Origin: Pyrus communis
Taxonomy: Eukaryota > Streptophyta > Magnoliopsida > Rosales > Rosaceae
Direction: 5' to 3'
Assembly: GCF_963583255.1 (NCBI RefSeq)
Contig: NC_084815.1
Coordinates: forward strand, 16,229,807-16,293,806
DNA length: 64,000 nucleotides
In this document: positions 12,276-24,579 of the stretch, one piece after another
Position numbering within the stretch: position 1 is the first letter of the stretch
How the letters are laid out: the number at the start of each line of letters is the position of its first letter
Position numbers and translations under genes: made by a program
Notes under the pieces: generated by a model
What the model was told of the DNA's origin: nothing
Seen by the model: the letters and a program-made list of their open reading frames with translations, nothing else
The model's database searches: none

Positions 12276-14187
12276 TAAAAACATAGCTTCTATTCTTTCA
12301 TGCTGGTGTCGGTTATATACATACACTATGGGCATATCCCGAACCTAATCAACATAAAATCTTGTCGATTAATAATATAGTCAATCAGTTGAATTGGCAA
12401 TTAAAAGTTGGCAGAGAATATATAAATTCATTGGCCTGAATTTTCTATTTGATAGCCATTCAAATTTTTATTTTTATTTTTTTTTTAAATTTTATGCTAG
12501 AAATAGAAAAAGAATATATAAGGAGAAATAGGAGATGAAAAAGAGTGGTTCGATTAAAAGATGGAGGGAACCGTATGAAACAAAAACTTGAGTAAAAAAA
12601 TATATTTCAAATTGTTTTCAACTTTTAAGTTTTAATTTTATTTTGTGTATAATTTCAATTTCATAAACATTTTCTCAATATAAGGTATCTACGCGCATGA
12701 TTTTTTTTTTTTTTTTAATATTTAGAAAAAAGTACGTAATTTTATTCATGAAAAAAATATATTACGAATACATATATGAATAATTCTGCCTTAAAGGTTG
12801 TTTGCAAACTAGATCTAAAAATATTACAACAAAGCATCACGAATCACAAAACAATGAGTAGACACAAAGTAATCATCTGAGCCCATCTGGAACAGGATTA
12901 GACAAATTAATAAAATCGTTAAATCTCGTATTACATGAAGATCATGTGAGAAAAAAAAAATCTCAAATCATCCATTGAGACAGAGAATACAATGCCCATG
13001 GGTTAACCGCATCACTTAATCACAACCACGACTTTAGAACACCAAGTAAGATCGATCCAGCAAATCAAACTCTCCACCCTTTACACATAGATCTAAAAGA
13101 TGTAGCACACCAAAATGAAAATTAAAATCAAGAAGTTTCCTATAGAAAGCAATCAAACTAGCAAACTCTCCTAAAGAGAGAAATCAAAACCAAACTCCAA
13201 GACAATTCCTGAAAATTATTAGGCTGAAACAAAAATAAAAGGATAAAGGCATGTCGTCGCTCCACATCTTCCGATCATCCGAAATCCATACCACCGCACC
13301 AGCTAAACCCATAGTATCATTCTAGCTAAACCCAATCCCAACGCAATACAACATTATTGTATGCGTGGGCCAAAAAATGATGACTATCGCAGTGACTACA
13401 GTGTTTCACAGCGACTATTCTACACCAAACAAAAATAAACGGAAAGGAAAAGGGAAGAGACCAAAAATGATTTTCAAGAACATGGTTGCTGATCGCCAAG
13501 GCAAAGCAGGGGCCAACGGTGGAGAATTTTTCTTTGGTTTTGCTCTAGACAGCGAGGGGTTTTTTTTTTGTATGACCAAGTTAGCTATACTACTTTCACT
13601 TTACTCTTCTTTGCATGAGTCTTTTAAACATGAAAAATGCTAAGAGAACAAATTAATGAGTTTATTTTATTGGGGTGTTGGTTACATACATCATTTGTCG
13701 TAAGTGATAGTAGACTAATGTAGTATGGTCCCCTTAGCATTATTCTTTAAACATTCTTTTTCATGAGGTATGATGTAACCCTAGATATATGTGGCCATTG
13801 GAACCGTGTTAGAAAGGTTCTTAAAACATATTTTAATGTTATGACGATGGCTGAAGAAAATAGATCTAAAAATTTGAAAACATAACATGAACATGGCAAT
13901 TATAAGGTGCAACAACAATAAAAGTGGCTGATATTAGACAACGGATTGACGGTAACAACTTTAGTGCAATGCATTGCTCTACAACCGATATAAGCCCTAA
14001 GTCCATGTGCAAGTTTGCCCCCATTCATTTGCAAATAATATTTTTTGAGTTTTTTTTTAAAGAATTTTTTGAAACTAATTTTAAAAGTGGGTGAGATTAG
14101 AGAGATAGAGGAAGACAAAGAGAGAAGAGCTTAGCTGTGTAAGAATTGTATGCTCAGCCTTGCCTTGTACCTTTACTTATACTAATC
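12276..14187. other. AT-rich sequence without a recognisable gene
   Basis: Open frames at 13365-13643 (plus, Lys-rich start, low-complexity end) and 14118-13900 (minus) are short and match no family I know. The stretch 12780-13560 is less AT-rich and could be old transposon sequence. No splice pattern, terminal repeats or RNA gene were seen. Confidence 0.4.
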
Positions 14188-14307
14188 ATGATGGGCTTTC
14201 TTGTCTTAGAAGTAATAAAAAGCCTATAAGGATTTGATCTTGAAATCCTATTTGGATTATACTTTAAGTTTACACAATCACATTCCTAATTAATAATTCT
14301 ACTCGCA
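14188..14307 (-). repeat. Left terminal repeat (3' LTR) of the copia element
   Basis: Read on minus it begins TGCGAGTAGAATTATTAATT at 14307, against TGTGAATAG... at 31479, and stays alignable to about 14188. The end nearer base 1 is uncertain. Confidence 0.55.
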
Positions 14308-14999
14308 AAACTCCCTTGAGTAAGTACAACTTAAGAAGTAGTCACAACAAGTTTCATGATTATAAGATGACGGTTGTTGTCATCACCTCTTGGCAGGTAC
14401 AATTATTGCTAATACAAGTCTCAAAGTAAGGGCACATATCAAAAGAAAAATCTCACAAAAACCTTGCTACAATAATCAAATAAACTTTTCAATGTCTAGC
14501 ATCTTCAGGATGATCTTCAACACACATAAGGGTATGACCAACCCAGATTATGTGCCTTATCAAAATCTCATTAGCTTAGCAAAAACTAAATATAAAAATA
14601 AAAAAATACTCTTGATCATAGGAAAAAGAGTGTATTAAGGTTATGAGAGTATGCTATAGGATATAATACTCCCCTTGAGTTCGAAAAAACTTCCTAAGAA
14701 AACTACCAGTGATGCATATATGAAAGTTTATGTAAAATCTAATTCCATGAACAAGCTTCTAAAAGATAGATTTCGGCAGTGACTTCGTGAAGAGGTTGGC
14801 AAGATTGTCATGTGATCGTATCTGCTTAACTTCGATCTTCTAATGATATTGTTGCTAATGAGTGAAGAAAAGCTGTGGGGAAAAATGCTTGATATTGTCT
14901 CTTTTGATGTATCCTTTTAACTAGTCGATACATGTAGTGTTGTCAAAATGAATCGTTGTTGGAATCTCAACGATGGAGGAAAAACAACATGAAGTTCTT

Positions 15000-15735
15000 A
15001 TGTGATCAATCATGCCCCTTAACCTTAACTAGAAGCATTCATGCAATGCTTCGTGTAAGGATAGAATCTCAGCGTGATTTGATGATGTAGAAGCTAAGTA
15101 TTGTTTGGTAGATCTCCAAGATATTGCAGTATCTCAAATAGTAAAGACATAATCCATTTAAAAATGCACCTTGTGCAGGTTACATAAATAATCAACGCCA
15201 GCATAACCAACAAGGTGAACATCATTCAGAGGATCAGAGGGTTGGATTTGCTCAGAGATGTGGGGATAGAATAAGCCCATATTCATTGTACTGTTAAGGT
15301 GACACATGATGTCATTAGTTCATGTTCAGTGTTTGCATGTATGCGCGTTGTTTTATCTTGCCAAAAGATTCACAACAAAGGAGATGTCTGGCCTAGTGCA
15401 TTGAGCCAAGTACAATAAAGTGTTGATTTTCACTTAGGTAAGGAGTTTCAGGTTATAAGACCTCTTCATCCTCATCTTTAGGATGGAATTGATCTTTCAG
15501 ACGACCATAGGAATACCCAAAAGCTTTGCTTTATCTCAATAGAGCAGCGTAACATTTTTTTGGTGTAGTTTGATTGACATACCAAAACACCACCTGGACA
15601 ATGCTCTATCTCCCATCCTAGACAATATCGAGTGTTCTTGAGATCTTTCATCTCAAATTCCAACTTTAAGTGCGAGGCAATTCTCTCGAGCTCATCCAGA
15701 TTGCAATAACCACAAATACTTGTGAAGACGATTAT
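15000..15735 (-). pseudogene. copia pol remnant: RT end and RNase H
   Basis: Read on minus, 15735-15480 encodes the RT block ending in LKNTRYCLGWEIEHCPGG and a QSNYTKK-like block, typical of copia RT. Bases 15190-15000 encode GYAGVDYLCNLHK and later SWRSTKQYLASTSSNHAEI, the copia RNase H motif. Stops interrupt both. The missing upstream half lies at 28842-29400, on the other side of copy B. Confidence 0.75.
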
Positions 15736-15740
15736 ATTAC

Positions 15741-16830
15741 TGTTGTCCCTAAAAACTAGCAAGCATACGTGGCTCGCAGGCCGAGTAACTAATAAGCTAA
15801 CTATGTCATTCGGTTGTGTGTCGGGCGTGCCAACTCGTCGACCAAGTTTGGTCGGGGAGTAAAATATGTTAATGTCGTATTGGGCGCGCTGCTGACTTCT
15901 TGATTTTACGACTGGGGCGGAGGAAGGAACATGTCTCGGCCTTAGGGTTCTAGAGCTTGAAGACAAGGTTGCTAGTTTCTTTGAAGTTCATGAATCGTCG
16001 GTGCCAGGTTCGATCTCGGTAATTATATTCGTGAGAGTATAAGTATGCCGAACTGGTACCAAACTGTACAGACATAAATACTCCAAAGAGATAATTTTCT
16101 TGATTGTAAATGTGGTTCGACCGTCAGAATGATGAACTCTAAAATGTACTTGTGAATATCCGATCATAAAATAACACTCGGCGTTCAGTGTCGAGCTTAG
16201 TAACTTGTAACACCTCACTTTACCGAGAAAGCTGATGAGATGACCTCTACCAGGAAAGACTTGAGAATCCTTGTCGACCAAGACTTGGATAATAACCAGT
16301 CGGTCTCGAAGCAGTGTTGTTTATCCAAACTGAAGATGTCACCGGTTGCTTTCACATTACTGTTTATCTAAACTGAAGATATGTTGGCGAGAAGAAAAGG
16401 GAGGTGGAAAAAATCTCAAAGTTATTGAAAAGCTTTACGCATGGCGATTTGTGTATTGATTTGAAGGGGCCTTGATTGCTGCACTCCATTCTTTATTTAT
16501 AGCAGCGAACCCCCTTATGGCCAAACTAGAAATGTACTCGTTAGAACTCCTCACCCTAATCTGATTAGATTTTGGCCAATCCTAACCCCTATAGGACTTC
16601 GAACCAAGCTTTTTAATGAACCAGATTCATTCCCTAATTCTAAGCATCCTTAGCTTTAAGATGCCTTGTTGCACTAAGGTTCAACTACCTCACCCTTATC
16701 TAAACCTATCATCCTTGCAACAAGATTCGGCCGACCTTGACTGGATAGCCCATGACAAGATTCTCGATGAATGTTACTGCGCCGAGAATGACTCTAAGCT
16801 CCACCCAAAATATTATTTTGGACCCAAACA
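15741..16830 (-). repeat. 3' LTR of copy B
   Basis: It starts tgttgtccctaaaaac at 15741 and ends gacccaaaca at 16830. The adjoining sequence to about 16850 reads as a polypurine tract on minus (cctcaaaagctagggggcaa). Confidence 0.9.
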
Positions 16831-17287
16831 TTGCCCCCTAGCTTTTGAGGTCTTCAGCTTATAATTCTTGGCCGAGCCTCGACCTTGAAGAAGCGATTTT
16901 TTGCCAAAGAATAAACCCTTAGCATATTCCTTCTATCCAGAGAAAATTGCAAACCTTGAATACTCCAACCATCTAGACCTACTTATTAAGCATAGTCTTT
17001 CACTCATCAGTTTTCTGAAAGCGCTGCACAACTTAACACGTGGCAGTTCCTCATTGCAACTATCCATCTTCAATCATGCGTGCCCCCACGTTCGAGGCAT
17101 GTAAACGCCAAAACATCTCTTCGTCATAAATTTTGCCGTTACACACAATCGTGCAATCCTTAATTCATATGTTTTTCAACCTCTTCACTTGGATTTCAAA
17201 AGATCAATTATGATTATGAAATTCTTTTTGTCGGATTTAACCTTCACTTCCTTAAACCCAAGCCTTCTATGTTCTCCCTTAATCGCC

Positions 17288-17295
17288 TATAAATA
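17288..17295 (+). promoter_or_regulatory. TATA box of the copy B antisense gene
   Basis: The sequence tataaata lies 123 bp upstream of the ATG at 17418 and just inside the 3' LTR side of the element, so the antisense gene appears to carry its own promoter. The equivalent site in copy A (near 1160) is degraded to gataaatg. Confidence 0.5.
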
Positions 17296-17417
17296 TTCTG
17301 CCCAACTTCATTCAAACTTTCACACTTTCAAACTTCCATAAATTCTTGATATTTAATCTCAACCTAGAAAAAGAAACCAAACTTCAAATACCCAGAAAAA
17401 CTTCCAAACCTTCATCA

Positions 17418-20400
17418 ATGGCTGCCAATACCTTCATTACCAAGCTCGTCGAGGAATACGACAAATGCCGATACTTCATTGATCAGAACACCATCAAAAA
17501 CCTCCAATTCGAAGGTGATTCAAGTGCTTCTCACCAAATTCTGGGACCAGTCTTCAAGGACGACCTCCCAGAAACCATCACCAAAATGCTGAAGTCCTAC
17601 TGCCTAAAACCCTTATTCCAAGGGTGTGATTGGTCGAAGTGGAAATCGGCCAAACCCCAAGAAGCCTGGACCTAGACCCTAGCGATATGGGCTGCTTGGG
17701 TCACTCGAATGGGACCATACTTTAGAGACGAGTGGAAAACTCTAGACATTTTTGACGTCATCAAACTTTCGACCCATGAGATTTACATGGACCGAGAGTT
17801 CCTTATGGCCGCCCTGAGCTTCTAATGTTCGACTACCAATTGAATGGTCATTCCTTTTAGCCTCATTGGTCCAACCATGCTAGACGTCACAACCATACTC
17901 GACACTTCTCATTCTGGTCCCCCAGTTGATATCGCTCTTTCTCAGTATGAATTGGACCTGAACCTGAAAACAATCTTCGACTAGCGTGGTGTTGAAGTTC
18001 TAGCAAAGAAAGATCAAGGAACGTGAAAAGAGGATGTGCACAAACTGCACAAAAGCTTCTTCAACTACAGCACCTTGATCAGCCATTTTGCTGGCTCAAA
18101 ATGGGAAGACCTTAAAAAATAAGAGCACAATGCCTTCTTGTTTTACTGGTACAACAAATTCATTTTTTGTACTAAGTCGAGCAAGTGCTTGGTCGAGAAT
18201 ATGCCAGTGGCCGAAACTCTGGTTAAGGGCTAGGATGACTAATCTTACTCGATGCTTGGCCGAGGCTTCCATTGGGAGAATCAATCCACACCAGAATGGC
18301 CCGCTCTAGGTCTTTCAACTCTAACTGTAGGTCTGCTTTTGCACCCTGAGGCCGGAAATCTCAAGCTTCAACTCTTTTGAAGCGATGGGTTTTCAACTGG
18401 CCTTGCGCCCCATTCCTGCTCATTCGGTTTATAAGACATCTTCAAGTATTTCTTCGACCTTGAAGATCTGTCAGACGACAAGTTTCTAGTCTATTGCTAC
18501 TAGAAATATCTGTCTTCCATCAAGCTCCCTACATTGGGGTGGAAAAAAGCAGAAGAAGCTGCTCTTCACTTCTCACTCACACTTGAGCCAAGAACACCCT
18601 TCCGACTCCTCGGAGAGGGATTGTGAAGAAGCTGAGAAAGAATTTCAAGAGCAATGTACCAAATTCCAACTTCGGCCGAATACTCCAGAAACCAATTGTA
18701 CTAGCACCTTCGTCGATTTGTGGGATGCCTATATCAAGGATTTCTTCGGTGCTTTGGCTGAGGAAGTTTCAAAGAAACTTTTTGGCGATCGACCAAAGAA
18801 GACTCTTGCTCCAAAATCCACAGAAACAGTGCAAGGTATATTATCTTTTACCTCTTTGTTCATCTATTCAGTTCAAACTTCATTCTGACTCTGGTTTAGC
18901 TTTTTCAGGTGGTCGTGTAATAAAACAAGCTGATGTGGATGCAATGGTTGTAGCCAAGAAGAAACTCGCCCCTCTTCTAAAAAAAGGCTGCAACTGTTGT
19001 GCCGATCGTACCAAGCAAATGGCCTCACCCAGATGCTGAGACAACTGGTAACATTGCCTAGCCCCAAAAATGTATTAAGAAAAAGGCAAAGAAAAGAGAG
19101 CGGGAGATTCACGTTATCTCAAGTCAAAACATAAGAGCAACCATTCCTAGTATCCTTTTCTCTTCTCCTATCATCCAGGTTTCAGCAGCGGTACCGTAAA
19201 ACCTTTCGATTCTCACCATAAGCTAGGCAACAGTGGTTGAACCCACCATGCAATCCATTGTTGAAGTTGAACCAGTTGTCGCCCCATGGGCGAGGAACTT
19301 GCAACTCCAGAGCCGATCATCGCTCCTGCTGATGTCAGCCCAGCAGCTACTATTTTGGAGGAAGCGGCAACCATGACCGAAATAAACTTTTCCACTAATC
19401 CAAAGAATCCAGTGATCATCCTAAGGGAGAGGTATGAAAATTTCCCTTAATAATGTTCTTTTTCGATCTAACAAACGATCATCTTCTATAATCAGGAGAG
19501 CAAGAGCAAAGTGCTCTCGCTGGTAAGGCGCCATCAACGAGTTGAACCACCAGCTACACGTTTGGAGCCTCTGGACAAAGGTAAAGGTGCGGTCCAAGCG
19601 GCTGGCCAGGTCAACCCCTATGGGGTCGAAATAGGTCCTGAACATTAAATGTTTTGTTGAGCCATAAGCAACAGTGGAGATGCCGGTTGACTAAGACCTC
19701 ATCATTCCTCCTCAAGAGGTTACTTCAACCTTTGTAAGACATTATCATTGTCTTTTATTAATTTCCTAACTTATAACTCGCCGCCAAGAAAAGTATTAAA
19801 TGCCAGGTGCCCAGTCGCTCATTTCACCAAAAATTCTATGCGTCGAAGGGTGTTATTTATATTTCCTGGCCACCTTGATGGATATCTAACGTAAATAACC
19901 TCCATTGGCCGCATGAATGAAAAACTACCTTAAACACTGGGCTCGCCCATTAAGCTTTCTAGGTTTGACCAACGAACTAGCTGACATAGCCGAAGTTTCT
20001 TTCCGACAGGTCTAACACAACTTCTTTCTCTGTCATCTTTTTGAATCTCTTCTTTAACAAATCTTTTCTATGCAGCCTTCATAGGAAGTCGAGCTTGAAG
20101 CCTTTCTCTCTAGCACTTTGGGGACGATTGGGCCTTCTGCAACTGTGGTTGAGTCTTCTGCAATCGCGGTTGAGTTTAGCGCCGTCGCTAAGTTGCAAGA
20201 ACTTCTATCTCTCACATCCTCACAAATCCTCCAATACAAAGGTCTCGACTCTGTGGGAGAGTGCTTGAACGACCTTGCATTTGACAGCCTGCTAAGCAAC
20301 GAGTGTGTTGTTCATCTGTCAACTGTCGTGGAAAGAACTCGACAATATTTCATTGTTTTCAAGAAGGTTCTTCAGGCAGAGGATGATCTTAAGGCTGCAA

Positions 20401-20690
20401 TGGTCACTCACGAAGTTATCCGACCAAAGCCTGAGGTAATAAAGGCAAAGAAGGAAATATTGGCCTACCTTGACCGTCAAATTGTAGAAGTTCTTCGTTA
20501 GAGGTCGGCCGTTGCTTCTGAGCTTGCAAAGGATCTTGAGTCGAACAAACCTCGACTGGTAAAGTACGTGGCTAGCACGAAGCGGATACAATAAATAAAG
20601 CTTGACAAAAGAACAAGACAGGCCAAGGTTACGATGGACGAAGTGAAGTGGCTAAAACTAAAAGCTGCTCTTGAAGCTTTTCTTCCTTCG
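17418..20690 (+). pseudogene. Antisense plant-mobile-domain gene of copy B, decayed
   Basis: ATG at 17418 opens an 86-codon stretch (MAANTFITKLVEEYDKC...) that continues, with stops at about 17674, 17823, 17838 and 17981, through a plant mobile domain: W(A/V)TRMGPYF, REFLMAALSF, then a HNAFLFYWYNKFIFCTKSSK block. A second part (18583-18835) is acidic with FVDLWDAYIKDFFG. The C-terminal part (20118-20690) has an LQELLSLTSSQIL block followed by a Lys/Glu-rich probable coiled coil. Putative introns are 18836-18908, 19432-19495 and 19734-20075, each GT..AG and each at the same place as in copy A. The stops make it a pseudogene here. The role is unknown. Confidence 0.75.
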
Positions 20691-20779
20691 ACTCATTAGG
20701 ATTTTTATGCCGTTTAGTTGTAGGCTGTTCGATTTCTTTTTGTAATTTTGTGTGTACACCCGTTGAAAATTAATGAAGT

Positions 20780-21720
20780 AAATCCTTTATTCTTGCATCT
20801 CCCAAGTAATCGGATAATATTTCTTTAAGAATTTCCCATTGATTGGTAATTTATGAATTAAACTAGTTCGATCCTTGAGGTGGTATGCCCCATTGCCGAG
20901 AACCTTGTGAACGATGAATGGTCTTTCCCAATTCGATGACCATTTCCCAAATCTAGGGTCTTGAATCCCTACTGGTAACACAATTTACCACACTAATTCG
21001 CCGTCGCCAAACGTCTTTTGCCTGACTAGTCAATTATAAGCTTGTTTGGCAATCTTTTTCTGCGCCACTTGCAAGTTATAGGCATCGAGCCGAGCTTCCT
21101 TCAAATCCTCCAACTCTTGCCTCATGGCCTGACTTCAATAACTCGTAACGAGTTTATGCTTAGCTCAACCGATAACATTGCGTCGTGGCTGTAAGTTAAC
21201 GCATATGAGGTCATCCCTGTTGCTAATCGAAGTAAAGTTCGATATGCCCATAATGCCTTGTTAACTTCAAAAGCCATATACCAGGCTTTTCTTTTATCAT
21301 TTTCTTAAAGATACCGATTAAAACTTTATCATAATGCTTTGTAATTTTGTGTTTAGATTAATGAGTCGCGCATTATCCTTCATGTACCTCTGTAATAGCT
21401 TGAACGGCCTCCTCTGGGCCTAGGCACAATAACAATAGACCGTCTTTACCTTTTCGGTATAGTTCACTTTGGTACATTATGTAATTTATAGCATGTACCT
21501 TTGTCTTATGTTGGTGTTTGCCACTGGATTATCAAGATACTGCATAATTAATTTTCTCCAATCGTTTGGTAATGTTTCAACCGCGCAAATATCTATGGGA
21601 TTTCTTGTTCCAACAACGAAGGTAGGGATATAACTCATGTATGGATTATGTGGTCGTGCTGGAGAACTTATGGATTAACCAAGGCCGGGTGCTGATGTCA
21701 TACCGCTAGTATGACTTGGC
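20780..21720 (-). pseudogene. Integrase remnant of copy B (core deleted)
   Basis: Read on minus, the C-terminal integrase domain is clear at 20981-20787 (VGIQDPRFGKWSSNWERPF... ending WEMQE). The zinc-binding end lies near 21550-21350. About 490 bp present in copy A (5370-5860), holding the catalytic core, is absent between about 21330 and 21350. Confidence 0.7.
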
Positions 21721-23800
21721 TTAGTTCACCCCCTAAGGAGTTGTGCTTCGGAGGCTATTTAAGCTAACTCGTCCAAGTCAGTATTGCAAACTCGTGAGAT
21801 GTGCTTGAATGTAACGTCTGCAAATGATTCAGCTAAATAGCTGGGAACCGTATAATAGGGCGTCAAAGTTCAATTCATGCAATGGAAAGTCTAATTGAGT
21901 TGGTTAATCACAAGTTTTGAATCGCCAAGGACAAGCATTCGGGCTGCCTTCAAGTCCTGAAGGATATTAAGGCCGATGACAAGGGCTTCATATTCGCCCT
22001 GATTTTTGCATTGTCAAAGTCCATCTTGAGAGAAAAATGCCATTAGTTATAATCAGAGGACTGGATGACGATTCTAACGTTGGCCGAGGTCAAGGTACTA
22101 GAGCTATCAAAATACATCTTCCAATAATTATCACGTGTTTCCACCATGCCAATTTCAACGTCATTGCCCTCAAAACCGTATGGAGAAGGATGTTAAGGTA
22201 AGAAATCGGCCAGCACCTGTCTTTTGACAGCTTTTTAGGGCACGTATTGCAAACTGATTTCGGATAGTGCCATTGTCCATTTCCTAATTCGGCCTTTTAC
22301 TATTGGCCAAATGAGCATATGGCGAATAACATTTGTCTGGGCGATAACCTGAGTAATAGAATGGAACATGTAATGCCTGAGCTTAGACACAGGGAAGAAT
22401 AAAGCCAAACAGAGTTTTTCGACAACTGAATAATTTATCTCAGCTGAGTTAAGATTTTGGCTAAGATAAAAAATGGCCTGCTCTTGCCCAGTGTCATTGT
22501 CTTGCGCAAGAAGACAGCTAACGAATTCCTCGACAACCGAGATATAAAACTTAAGAGGTTTACCGCGTCTAGGTGGCATAAAAACAAGTGGGGTAGTGAG
22601 GGAGACTTTGATTTGTATGAAAGCGTCCTGAAGTTCTTCACGCCATTCAAATTTGTCAAAATCCTTAAGTTTCAAGAGCGTGGAGAAAGCTTTCATTTTC
22701 CCCGACGAGTTAGAAATGAAACGGCAGAGGAAATTGATTTTGCCGAGTAAGGATTGTAATTGCTTCTTGGTTGTCGGGGGTGGAGCATCAATGATCGCTT
22801 GAGCTTTATTCTCATCCACCTTGATGCCACGATGATGTACAAGAAAACCTAAGAAGTTGCCTGCCAATACGCTAAAGGCACATTTGGCAGGGTTCATTTT
22901 AAGGTTATGTTGGCACATTCGAAAAAAAGCTTGCCAAAGATCATCTATATATGTTTGTCGGTGCTTCGATTTATCCACAACATCATCGATATATACTTTA
23001 ACGACTAAGCTAATTAGGTCATGAAAAATAGTATTCGTAGTGTGGCACTAACGCTCTTTAGTCCGAAAGGCATGATGACCCATTCGTAGGTCCAGAGTGC
23101 CCTGGGGCAATGAAAAACAATTTTTTGGACATCGGCCTCAGCAATGAAAATCTGGTTGTAACCAGTATAGCCATCCATGAAAGATAAGATCTAGTGGTTT
23201 GCTGCAACGTCGATTAACAAGTCTAAAATTGGCATTCTATATTCGTCTTTAGGGGTTCCCAAGTTCAAATTACGAAAATCAATGCAAATATGTAGAGCAC
23301 CACTTTTCTTTAAAACTGGGACAATATTTGCCAACCATTCAATGTATCGAGCTGTCCGAGTAAAACTGGCTTTTAAAAGTCAAACGAGTTCATCTTTTAT
23401 GCCAAGTTGATCTTCGGTTGAGAATCGTAGGGGTTGGTGGAAAGGTTTACAACCAACCTTGATTCGTAATTCATGCTGGACGAGTGTTCGATCCAGGCCA
23501 GGCATCTCATGGTAACTCCAACCAAAATAGTCTTTAAATTCTTCGAGTAGTTTACAGATTGGGGCAACAAAGAACTAATAAATAAAGGCCAAGGGTCATC
23601 GGCCGTTCCAACGTTTATTTCGTCTAATGGATCTTTAACTTCGGCCCGACTGTCTTCGAGCTCGACTAGGGCATCTTAGACTTTGTCAAGTGACAGAATT
23701 GGACCGTTATCTCATTCGGCGAGGAACTCAACTAAGTTCACGCCATAATTCAGTTGCTTAGAAATAGTATACCAATGGGCCAACTGTTGTTTCATGATAG
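21720..23800 (-). pseudogene. Reverse transcriptase and RNase H of copy B
   Basis: Read on minus, the RT catalytic motif YIDD is intact at 22993-22982. A 247-codon open stretch (22978-22235) holds the RT end (CAFSVLAGNFLGFLVHHRGI, then a PPPTTKKQLQSLLGKINF block) and the RNase H start with FYLSQNLNSAEINYS. RNase H continues, broken, to about 21900. The finger region upstream (23800-23000) carries frameshifts. The product would copy the element RNA into cDNA in virus-like particles, but this copy cannot make an intact enzyme. Confidence 0.8.
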
Positions 23801-24194
23801 ATGAAACTGTGACCCAGCGTCTATCCTGTTTGGTATTAGACATCAGGATTGTTAAGTTAGCTAACCCGAGTCTCGCCGGATCCTGTTGAACAGTCTCAAC
23901 GCCAACTTTGACGGCTTTCTAAACTAGGATTCGAGTCGGCTGCCCTTCTTTGTTAAAACCTTGTAGAGTGATGTAGCCAACGTGATCATCGTAATAGCGA
24001 GCTTAAATCATATTGGCTTTAAATGGCTGATTGTTAGCTGGATGAACCATAATTAGTTAGCCGTACAAGAAGATGAGGACTTGATATAATGACAATGATA
24101 AGGGGATATAACTAGTTTGGTAGATGCAGTCACGACCAAGCAATGCATTATACTCAGTTTTTTAACCGACTATAAAAAACGCAGTCATGTGATT

Positions 24195-24416
24195 TCAACC
24201 TGCGATAGTCACCTCCAAATGAAGCACTCCCTTGGTTTGAGATTTATCGTTGAAAGAGCTGCTTATGGTTACCCCTAATGGAATGAGTTCATCGTTGGAG
24301 CGACGTAGTGCTTTCATGAAATAAACGGGCATGATGTTGACCATTGCCCCACAGTCGACAAAATTTTTGAAAATTAGGTATCCTTCAATATGGGCTGTGA
24401 CATACAACGGCTTCAA
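24195..24416 (-). pseudogene. Retropepsin-like protease remnant of copy B
   Basis: The open stretch contains NFVDCGAMVNIMP, matching the D-(S/T/N)-G-A active-site block of LTR-element proteases with Cys at the second position, followed by LGVTISSS. It lies between gag and RT as expected. Substitution at the active-site position and flanking stops suggest it is inactive. Confidence 0.6.
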
Positions 24417-24579
24417 GTGATGAAGATTAATGGATGGAGAACGGGGAAACAGTTCGGCAAGAGCTGCTGATTTCTAGGAATTCTACGGGTAAGACATAGA
24501 CCATGTTGATTTCCATGTTGTCGAAGACTGAATGGCCTATCGAGTCATGATCTTCGTCATCTAGATTTTCGGGTGAAAT

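Noticed and set aside
15478..15966. 162-codon gene on minus as one protein
   Set aside because: Its first part lies in the copy B LTR and only the later part is copia RT; the frame is a chance fusion across the insertion border.
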